Assembly (NCBI GenBank): GCA_014379785.1
Contig: JACMLD010000450.1
Coordinates: forward strand, 1 to 5,181
Length of the DNA: 5,181 bases
DNA from: Chitinophagaceae bacterium
Lineage (GTDB): Bacteria > Bacteroidota > Bacteroidia > Chitinophagales > Chitinophagaceae
Direction: 5' to 3'
In this document: in pieces, positions 1 to 5,181 of the stretch
Layout: every line of letters begins with the position of its first letter
How positions within the stretch are numbered: the stretch's first letter is position 1
Notes under the pieces: model-generated
The model's database searches: none
What the model was told of the DNA's origin: nothing
Seen by the model: the letters and a program-made list of their open reading frames with translations, nothing else
Made by a program: the position numbers and the translations under genes

Positions 1-1
1 A

Positions 2-229
2 ACCTGGTGTCCCCCCTGCAGAAAAATGGAACCGGTGCTGGCTGAGTTAAAAAGCACCACAGAAAATTATATCCTTCAAAAAATGGATGCAGGAATCGAA
101 TTGCAACTCATGAAATCACTCAATGTCTCTGAGCTCCCGACATTTATTGTTTACCGGGATGGAGTGGAAACATGGCGTAAATCCGGACTGGCGACATTGT
201 CAGAGTTACAAACAGCATTAAAAAAATAA
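2..229 (+). CDS. Thioredoxin-family protein, C-terminal part (5' end outside the window)
   Basis: This is the last 75 codons of a thioredoxin-fold protein; the reading frame is open to the left edge of the window. The visible part begins T-W-C-P-P-C-R-K-M, the redox-active CXXC loop at the start of the second helix, so the first beta strand and any signal peptide are cut off. An ATG at 26 is internal (the Met just after the CXXC) and is not the start. Further on, the segment S-E-L-P-T-F (near positions 130-145) holds the cis-proline that faces the active site in thioredoxins, followed by a Y-R-D-G turn and a final helix ending in Lys-Lys. The family carries out dithiol-disulfide exchange. Whether this member is cytosolic or exported cannot be told without the N-terminus. 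The WCPPC loop differs from the WCGPC of classical thioredoxin, so a more specialised partner is possible. It ends at TAA, convergent with the next gene. Confidence 0.9.
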   Translation, partial: TWCPPCRKMEPVLAELKSTTENYILQKMDAGIELQLMKSLNVSELPTFIVYRDGVETWRKSGLATLSELQTALKK

Positions 230-253
230 GCCATCCGCGTTTAAACGGATGGC
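220..253 (-). terminator. Intrinsic terminator of the minus-strand PKD gene, possibly bidirectional
   Basis: Positions 230-237 (GCCATCCG) pair perfectly with 246-253 (CGGATGGC), an 8-bp GC-rich stem with an 8-base AT-rich loop. Read on the minus strand, the stem is followed by TTA and then seven T's (226 down to 220), the classical intrinsic terminator form, placed 24 bases after the stop codon of the gene at 277-2724. On the plus strand the stem is followed only by CTTACTTCAT, a poor T-tract, so it would stop thioredoxin transcripts less well. The minus-strand T-tract is the complement of the AAA-AAA lysine codons at the end of the thioredoxin gene. Confidence 0.8.
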
Positions 254-276
254 CTTACTTCATAGGTAAGCCGGGG

Positions 277-2724
277 TTATAAAAGTTGTATCGGTATCAG
301 CACACGCTGATCATTCAGATACAGCAGGACGAAATAATGTCCTTTTTTAAGATGGCTGAGATTGATATTGTTTACATTGTTGGTGATCTTACCCTCATAT
401 GCATGACGGCCAAAGCAATCATAGATATGAACCTTCACCGGCTTATCAGGCGCCTTCGAAAGAAGAATGCTGATCAAACCTCTGGAAGGATTCGGGCTTA
501 TTTTAACCTTCACTTTCGAACCCGGCAATGGCTTGCCACCATCCGGCAGGAAGAAATACTTATCAGACATATTTGTACAGCCCTTGGCATTTGACACTTC
601 TACCTGGTAATTGCCGGCCCTGGCGGGTTTCCAGTTGCGGCTCTTTGCGTTCGGCACCTTCTCTCCTTCCAGATACCATTGATAAGAGATAGCAGGAGAA
701 GAAGCAAGCACTCCCCCATCGTGCAAACTGATATTCGGTTTGCCAGCGCTGTCTATATATATAATGATTGAATCAGAACTGGTGATACCGCATTGCGTAA
801 CGGTCGCTTTGAATGTCATCGTCTCTCTCGGGAACACCAATGGTGTTCCGATATTCGGATTGCTGACCAATTCAGCAGGCTCCCATGCAAACACTGCTCC
901 TTCGTTTCCTGCGTCAAGCACCGCTGTGGCTCCGATACAAATAGTGAGGTCTTTGCCAAGATCCACCACCGGTCCGGTTGTCTGAATCTGAACCTGCCGG
1001 TTCTTCGTAATCGAAATCCCCTGACTGTTTCTGATCGTCAGTCTGACAGTATACAAACCCGAATCAGTATAGATATGCGAAGGGTGCTGCGCAAACGATG
1101 TGCTGCCATCACCAAAGTCCCATTTCCAGTAGACGATAGACGAATTGCCACACACCACTTTTGAGCTGTCGCCGAAATTGACATTCACCGGCAGACATTG
1201 TGATGTGATATCAGCGGCGACCTGAGGCATTATCGGGAAACCTGTACTTACATTGATTGTGTCCCAACCAGAGCAGCCATTTTTTGTAACCTGCAACCAG
1301 TAAGGACCGAAGTCTGTTACAACCATTGACTGACCAGTACTTCCATCGCTCCAAAGGTAGCTGTCGACTCCGGCCGGTCCATTTAGCGTGAGTGTATTGC
1401 CATAACAAATCGTTGTATCGTTACCAAGATTTACAAAAGGTGAATTGATATTGAGGTTTAGGGTTTTGCTCCTTGTGATTTGAAATCCAGTATTGTCACG
1501 TACTGTGAGTTTGATATTATAACTGCCCGCAACGGTATAGGTATGTAATGGATTTTGGGCATTTGATGTATTGCCATCGCCAAAATCCCATTTGTAAAAT
1601 ACGATGCTTGTATTGCAGGTCTGCGACAAATCGGAGAATTGCACCGATACCGGAAGACAGGTTCCTGTTTGTACAAAACTGAAATTCGGGAAGAGCTGTG
1701 GTTTCACCGTAACATGAATCGATGCAGTGGTGGCACAACTTGCATTGTATACCTGCACCCAGTAATCATCCGTTGCATCCACCTGAATGGTCTGTGTACT
1801 TTCTCCGGTGCTCCAGATATATGAGCTGCCGGGCTGCGCGCCAGCGTCAAGAGTCAGTATCGTTCCATCACAAACGGTTGTGTCGGCACCGAGATTCACA
1901 ACCGGTGTTTCTGTATTCACCACCAGGGTTTTTGTGCGCGTCAGCGAGTTACCGAGATTGTCTGTTATTCTCAACTTTACTACATAAGAACCATTTGCTC
2001 CGTAGGTATGCATCGGTTCAGCAGTGTTGTCAAATGTGCCATCGCCAAAGTCCCAATAATAATCTGTGATTGTCACTCCGCATGTTATGGAGCTATCGCT
2101 GAATTGAATCATTTGTGGTAAACAATTGCTCAGCGTCGTCCAGCCAAACTTGGGCAAAAGCGCCGGAGTGATTGTTACGTTTACCGTGTCGGCGATTTCG
2201 CACCCACTCCTGGTCACTGTGACGGAATAACTACCGGAAGAAAACGCTTCAATGGTTTGCGAAGTCTCACCGGTATTCCACAAATAGATTGCCCCGGCAT
2301 TGCCGGCATCAAGCGTCAACAGATCGGTAGAGCAGATACTGGTATCGCCACCCAGGTTCAACGAAAGACCTGCTGTGGTAGTGATGAATGCCGGCTTATA
2401 AAGTGTGTCCCTGAGTCCACTCTGCGTGGTCAGCATCAGCGTTACATTAAAGGCGCTGGCAGATGTATAAATGTGAAAGGGATTTTGTAAGGTGGAACTG
2501 TCGCCATCTCCGAAATACCATTTCCAGGCAACGATGGGGTCTCCGGCATCGAATGCTGACATGTCAGTAAAGTTGGCATTCAGTGGTGTGCATCCGGTAG
2601 TATTGGGAGACCAAAAGCTGGGAATGAGCGATACTGGTTTCCCGGCCGGACTTGCTGCCAGCTCAAGCTGGCACAAGCTCATCAGCATAAGGACCAGAGT
2701 CATGGCCATGCGGTTGTTTCTCAT
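277..2724 (-). CDS. Secreted PKD/Ig-like repeat protein with T9SS type A sorting domain
   Basis: An 815-residue protein, probably exported through Sec and then the type IX secretion system to the cell surface or medium. I place the start at the ATG whose complement is 2722-2724, because M-R-N-N-R followed by a hydrophobic stretch (residues 6-22) and L-A-A-S then makes a normal signal peptide cleaved near residue 24. The ATG at 2826 would put 34 polar residues in front of it. Four PKD domains carry the (D/Y)FGDG motif at about residues 71, 226, 381 and 537. Each is followed by an Ig-like domain of the form L-G-x-D-x-x-x-C ... L-W-S-x-G ... G/D-x-Y-x-V-x-V. A fifth Ig-like domain (about 662-726, Y-Q-W-Y-L core) precedes a type A sorting domain (about 737-815) with S-P-N-P and G-H-Y motifs. 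No enzymatic domain is visible. PKD/Ig arrays of this kind usually serve in adhesion or as surface stalks, so an adhesin-like role is inference. The gene is transcribed alone, divergently from dnaG. Confidence 0.88.
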   Translation of the reverse strand: MRNNRMAMTLVLMLMSLCQLELAASPAGKPVSLIPSFWSPNTTGCTPLNANFTDMSAFDAGDPIVAWKWYFGDGDSSTLQNPFHIYTSASAFNVTLMLTTQSGLRDTLYKPAFITTTAGLSLNLGGDTSICSTDLLTLDAGNAGAIYLWNTGETSQTIEAFSSGSYSVTVTRSGCEIADTVNVTITPALLPKFGWTTLSNCLPQMIQFSDSSITCGVTITDYYWDFGDGTFDNTAEPMHTYGANGSYVVKLRITDNLGNSLTRTKTLVVNTETPVVNLGADTTVCDGTILTLDAGAQPGSSYIWSTGESTQTIQVDATDDYWVQVYNASCATTASIHVTVKPQLFPNFSFVQTGTCLPVSVQFSDLSQTCNTSIVFYKWDFGDGNTSNAQNPLHTYTVAGSYNIKLTVRDNTGFQITRSKTLNLNINSPFVNLGNDTTICYGNTLTLNGPAGVDSYLWSDGSTGQSMVVTDFGPYWLQVTKNGCSGWDTINVSTGFPIMPQVAADITSQCLPVNVNFGDSSKVVCGNSSIVYWKWDFGDGSTSFAQHPSHIYTDSGLYTVRLTIRNSQGISITKNRQVQIQTTGPVVDLGKDLTICIGATAVLDAGNEGAVFAWEPAELVSNPNIGTPLVFPRETMTFKATVTQCGITSSDSIIIYIDSAGKPNISLHDGGVLASSPAISYQWYLEGEKVPNAKSRNWKPARAGNYQVEVSNAKGCTNMSDKYFFLPDGGKPLPGSKVKVKISPNPSRGLISILLSKAPDKPVKVHIYDCFGRHAYEGKITNNVNNINLSHLKKGHYFVLLYLNDQRVLIPIQLL
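280..516 (-). other. T9SS type A C-terminal sorting domain (within the secreted PKD protein)
   Basis: This part encodes residues 737-815. The order of motifs matches the Por secretion tail family: K-I-S-P-N-P-S-R-G near residues 740-749, a V-K-V-H-I-Y-D-x-x-G-R strand and turn (763-773), I-N-L-S-H-L-K-K-G-H-Y (787-797), then strands to the end. In the family this domain directs outer-membrane translocation and is often removed on attachment to the surface. The very end (I-P-I-Q-L-L) lacks the terminal lysines common in such tails but keeps a basic residue, R807. The linker before it is Gly/Pro/Lys rich. Confidence 0.82.
757..2628 (-). repeat. Four tandem PKD + Ig-like modules, period 154-159 codons
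   Basis: Within the secreted protein, units begin at residues 33, 189, 344 and 498 (815-residue numbering), i.e. about 2628-2161, 2160-1696, 1695-1234 and 1233-757. The landmark Phe of FGDG sits at codons starting (minus strand) 2514, 2049, 1584 and 1116, giving spacings of 465, 465 and 468 bases. Each unit starts with a (L/I)xP turn, then C-x-P in three of four units, an F-x-D-x-S strand, W-x-F-G-D-G, H-x-Y and a following Ig-like domain. The DNA copies have diverged, so this is an old protein-level duplication and not a recent DNA repeat. In unit 4 the Ig-like half is longer and differently shaped (W-E-P-A-E-L-V-S-N-P). Confidence 0.85.
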
Positions 2725-2863
2725 AGGTTGGGTTTTCAAGAGTTTGGATTCGGAGGTCAAGATAGGAGTTTTCCTAATCAGGTCATATAGTAGAAATCCA
2801 TTACTTTTTGCTTCAGAAAATACCATGCTAAATTGATTAATTTGCCTTCTCTTTGCTAAGATT
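2725..2863. promoter_or_regulatory. Divergent intergenic region between the PKD gene and dnaG
   Basis: These 139 bases separate two divergent starts and must hold both promoters, unless dnaG is transcribed from within the PKD gene. The Bacteroidota consensus (TTTG near -33, TAnnTTTG near -7) is matched only weakly. For dnaG, TTAATTTG at 2837-2844 has one mismatch, but the nearest upstream TTTG (2807-2810) is 26 bases away, longer than usual. For the PKD gene, TATCTTG on the minus strand (2764-2758) is a partial match with no clear partner. No strong Shine-Dalgarno precedes either start, which is normal in Bacteroidota. No clear operator-type inverted repeat was seen. A minus-strand ATG at 2826 opens a 34-codon in-frame extension of the PKD gene that I consider untranslated. 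Confidence 0.35.
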
Positions 2864-4789
2864 TTGATAAGTCAACAGACCATACAACAGATACAGAGCC
2901 GCATCGATATCATTGAAATCATCGGCAGCTTCATCAAGCTTAAAAAGCGGGGTACCAACTACTTAGGCCTTTGCCCGTTCCATAATGAAAAAACGCCCTC
3001 GTTTACCGTAAGCCCTGCAAAAGAGCTTTATAAGTGTTTTGGTTGCGGAAGAAGTGGAAACGCGATCAGCTTTTTGATGGAATCGGAGAAATACAGTTAC
3101 GTAGAAGCACTCAGGTGGCTCGCAGCCAAATATAATGTTGATATCGAAGAGACAGCGGTGAGTCCCGAGGTAAAAGAACAGCAGCAGGTTGCGGAAAGTC
3201 TCCATATCATCAACGGTTTTGCCCAGAAGCATTTCACAAAGAATCTTTTCGATACTGAAGAAGGTGTGACGGTGGCGCTGAGTTATCTCAAACACCGCGG
3301 ATTCAGGCAGGATATCATAGAAAAATTTCAGCTCGGCTACGGGCTCGAAAACAGGAATGATCTTTCAGCCGTTGCGTTGGCCAACCAATTCAATCCGGAC
3401 CTGCTGGTAAAGAGTGGCCTGCTGGTGATGAGAAATGATGAACTGACGGATAATTACCGTGGCAGAATCATCTTTCCGATTCACAACAACAGTGGTAAAG
3501 TCATTGGCTTCGGAGCCAGGATAATCAGAAACAACGACCGGGCGCCGAAATACATTAATACGCCGGAAAATGAATTGTATGTAAAAAGTAAAATTCTCTA
3601 CGGCACCTATTTCGCAAGGCAGGCGATCGATAAAAATGATGAGTGCCTGCTGGTGGAAGGATATACCGATGTGGTTTCGCTTCACCAGGCGGGTGTGGAA
3701 AATGTAGTGGCGAGCGGTGGCACCTCGCTTACGGTCGATCAGCTTCGCATAGTAAAAAAATACACCAACAACCTCACCATTGTCTATGACGGCGATTCTG
3801 CGGGAGTCAAGGCCGCACTCCGCGGAATGGATCTGGCGCTCGAAGAAGGTCTCAATGTAAAGCTGGTGCTGATTCCCGGCAACGAAGATCCCGACAGCTA
3901 CGTCAATAAAGTGGGTGCTACGGCTTTCACTCAATTCGTAAAAGAAAACAAAAAAGACTTTATCCTCTTTCAGCTAAGTGTTGCTCTCAAAGATGCCGGT
4001 GACGACACTCAGCGAAAATCCGAAGTGGTCAACCAGATTGCCGAAACGATATCGCGTATCAACAAGGCAGAAGATTTTACAAAACAGCAGGATTATATAC
4101 GCCAGTGTTCACAACTGTTACGTATAGACGAAAATGGACTTAACACGCTCGTCAATAAATTCATCAGGGAAAGGGTCGGAAAAAACGAAAGCCGTTTTGC
4201 TTCCGGGCGCGAAGCACCGCCTGATGTACTCACAGACTTGCAGCAGGATGACAACTTCAACCTTCTCTTCCGTGATGAGATGCATGAGCGGGCGGTAGTG
4301 CGCGCCCTCGTTGAGTTTGGATTAAAAGAATGGGATGAAAACAGGACAGTAGCTGATTACCTGATGGAGGAAATGGTGGATGAGGACCTGTTCGACAATA
4401 AACAGCTGTTGAAAGTAATGCATACCTATCGCGCCTGGTATGATGCAGGGATGGCGCCCACCTCCAAGACATTTCTATACACCGAGGACCAGCAACTCAG
4501 TACACTCGTTGTTTCCATTATGGAATTTCCTTATGAGCTCAGCGAAAAATGGAAAACAGAATTTGAAATGCGTGTACCCACGCGCGATGAAGTTTACAGG
4601 GAAGAAGTCCTGGCAACGATGAACTATCTTAAACTCCGCAAGATAAAAAGACTGATCGATCAGAATCAGGAAGACCTTGGAAAGCCTCACACATCCGAAG
4701 AGCAACTCATGCTGATTCAAACTCATCAGCATCTCAAAATGATGGAAAGGGAACTGATTCGTCAGGCAGGCACTGTCATTCTACCCTGA
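2864..4789 (+). CDS. dnaG: DNA primase DnaG
   Basis: Complete 641-residue primase, which makes the RNA primers for Okazaki fragments and acts with the replicative helicase at the fork. The N-terminal zinc domain has C37-x2-H40-x17-C58-x2-C61, with the family signature L-C-P-F-H-N-E-K-T-P-S-F around it. The catalytic core includes the basic A-P-K-Y-I-N-T-P segment (227-234) and the TOPRIM motifs E265-G-Y-T-D269, D309-G-D311 and D342-P-D344, which bind the catalytic metals and line up with the E. coli positions for the first two. The C-terminal third (about 440-641) is the poorly conserved helical helicase-interacting region, rich in charged residues. The start is TTG at 2864: an in-frame stop lies at 2834, no ATG lies between, and the next ATG (3077) would delete the zinc site. 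Length is normal for Bacteroidota, longer than the 581 residues of E. coli. It is not in the rpsU-dnaG-rpoD arrangement here; the neighbours are opposed. Confidence 0.97.
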   Translation: MISQQTIQQIQSRIDIIEIIGSFIKLKKRGTNYLGLCPFHNEKTPSFTVSPAKELYKCFGCGRSGNAISFLMESEKYSYVEALRWLAAKYNVDIEETAVSPEVKEQQQVAESLHIINGFAQKHFTKNLFDTEEGVTVALSYLKHRGFRQDIIEKFQLGYGLENRNDLSAVALANQFNPDLLVKSGLLVMRNDELTDNYRGRIIFPIHNNSGKVIGFGARIIRNNDRAPKYINTPENELYVKSKILYGTYFARQAIDKNDECLLVEGYTDVVSLHQAGVENVVASGGTSLTVDQLRIVKKYTNNLTIVYDGDSAGVKAALRGMDLALEEGLNVKLVLIPGNEDPDSYVNKVGATAFTQFVKENKKDFILFQLSVALKDAGDDTQRKSEVVNQIAETISRINKAEDFTKQQDYIRQCSQLLRIDENGLNTLVNKFIRERVGKNESRFASGREAPPDVLTDLQQDDNFNLLFRDEMHERAVVRALVEFGLKEWDENRTVADYLMEEMVDEDLFDNKQLLKVMHTYRAWYDAGMAPTSKTFLYTEDQQLSTLVVSIMEFPYELSEKWKTEFEMRVPTRDEVYREEVLATMNYLKLRKIKRLIDQNQEDLGKPHTSEEQLMLIQTHQHLKMMERELIRQAGTVILP

Positions 4790-4790
4790 C

Positions 4791-5181
4791 TCAATTACCG
4801 AAAACATTCACCAGATCGGAACCCGTACTGCCAGGAGATTTGTACGGTTGTACAGCGGGTTGGGGAACAAACGTTGCAAAAATTTTTTGCGCCTGCAAGA
4901 GATGCCGCTCATTGTGGGCGACCATAAACCTCAGGCAGTCACCGAGTCGAAAACTCACCAGCGGTACACCCGGTACCGGAACCCTCAACTGCTGTATGTC
5001 TACATAGGAACCCTGTTCAAGAATATGGTCAAAATCGTCGATATACCTGAGCAGACGCTCGATGGTTGTGTTGCCATTGGGAACAGCAGTTTTCACCTGC
5101 AGAAAACCAGGTGCCTTCATTTTATACACCGTTCCGTCGGTTCTGGGCAGGATACGCTTGTATATGAAGTTGCCCACCCAG
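4791..5181 (-). CDS. DinB-superfamily protein, C-terminal part (5' end outside the window)
   Basis: The last 129 complete codons of a minus-strand gene; the frame is open to the right edge, beginning W-V-G-N-F. The GTG at 5177 is therefore probably an internal valine codon and not a start. The diagnostic segment is F-R-L-G-D-C-L-R-F, then A-H-N-E-R-H-L-L-Q about 45 residues from the end, which matches the last helix of DinB/YfiT-like four-helix bundles. There the H-x3-H pair supplies two of the three metal-binding histidines; the third, in an earlier helix, is off the window. Members are metal-dependent, some being thiol transferases, many of unknown substrate, so no reaction is assigned. After the H-x3-H helix comes a roughly 28-residue Pro/Gly/Ser-rich tail. 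The stop codon is one base away from that of dnaG, convergent. Confidence 0.75.
   Translation of the reverse strand, partial: WVGNFIYKRILPRTDGTVYKMKAPGFLQVKTAVPNGNTTIERLLRYIDDFDHILEQGSYVDIQQLRVPVPGVPLVSFRLGDCLRFMVAHNERHLLQAQKIFATFVPQPAVQPYKSPGSTGSDLVNVFGN

Noticed and set aside
752..766. TATATATATAATG run on the plus strand as a promoter or start site
   Set aside because: It lies inside the PKD gene, antisense to it, encoding I-I-I-Y-I-D on the minus strand. No gene follows on the plus strand.
2658..2678. Possible lipoprotein lipobox around the Cys at residue 18 of the PKD protein
   Set aside because: The residues before the Cys are L-M-S-L, and position -1 should be Gly, Ala or Ser. A normal Sec signal peptide cleaved near A-A-S fits better.
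2492..2836. Plus-strand open frame of 114 codons opposite the start of the PKD gene
   Set aside because: It is antisense to the signal peptide and first PKD domain, has no family resemblance, and is a shadow of the real gene. The same applies to the other plus-strand frames between 286 and 2490.
3365..3934. A 189-codon open frame on the minus strand inside dnaG
   Set aside because: It lies fully antisense to the conserved TOPRIM region of dnaG, its translation shows no recognisable domain, and its openness is explained by the codon bias of the sense gene.
4876..4890. Near-perfect palindrome GCAAAAATTTTTTGC as a possible terminator for dnaG
   Set aside because: The stem is almost all A/T with no loop, it lies about 90 bases inside the DinB-like gene, and it is explained as coding sequence; it is not a credible terminator hairpin.
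1..5181. A defence island, mobile element or other undescribed multi-gene system
   Set aside because: All four genes belong to known families, they alternate in direction, and I see no transposase, integrase, terminal repeats, tRNA attachment site or CRISPR-like repeats.

Overview
The window looks like chromosomal DNA of a Bacteroidota bacterium, most plausibly from the Chitinophagales/Sphingobacteriia side. Three things suggest this. One gene encodes a secreted protein built of PKD and Ig-like repeats that ends in a type IX secretion (T9SS) sorting domain, a system restricted to Bacteroidota and close relatives. The primase has the Bacteroidota-style DnaG length and N-terminus. No clear Shine-Dalgarno sequences precede the starts. 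The genus assignment is inference from sequence style; no search was run.

Layout, left to right. (1) Positions 2-229, + strand: the C-terminal 75 residues of a thioredoxin-fold protein, entering the window just before its WCPPC active site. (2) Positions 220-253: a perfect 8-bp hairpin whose T-tract lies on the minus strand, inside the last codons of the thioredoxin gene; it should terminate the next gene. (3) Positions 277-2724, - strand: an 815-residue secreted multidomain protein with a signal peptide, four PKD + Ig-like modules of about 155 residues each, a fifth Ig-like domain and a T9SS type A sorting domain. (4) Positions 2725-2863: a 139-bp divergent intergenic region that must hold the 5' signals of both flanking genes. 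(5) Positions 2864-4789, + strand: a complete DNA primase (dnaG) that starts at TTG. (6) Positions 4791-5181, - strand: the C-terminal part of a DinB-superfamily protein, running out of the window and lying tail-to-tail with dnaG with a single base between the stop codons.

The genes alternate in orientation (+, -, +, -), so no operon is visible, and they appear functionally unrelated: redox chemistry, cell-surface or secreted adhesion, replication priming, and a DinB-fold protein of unknown substrate. I found no RNA gene, mobile element, CRISPR array or attachment site. Nothing here looks like a new multi-gene system. The most notable points are the very regular internal repeat of the secreted protein with its cysteine pattern, the compact transcription-termination arrangements at both convergent junctions, and the TTG start of dnaG.
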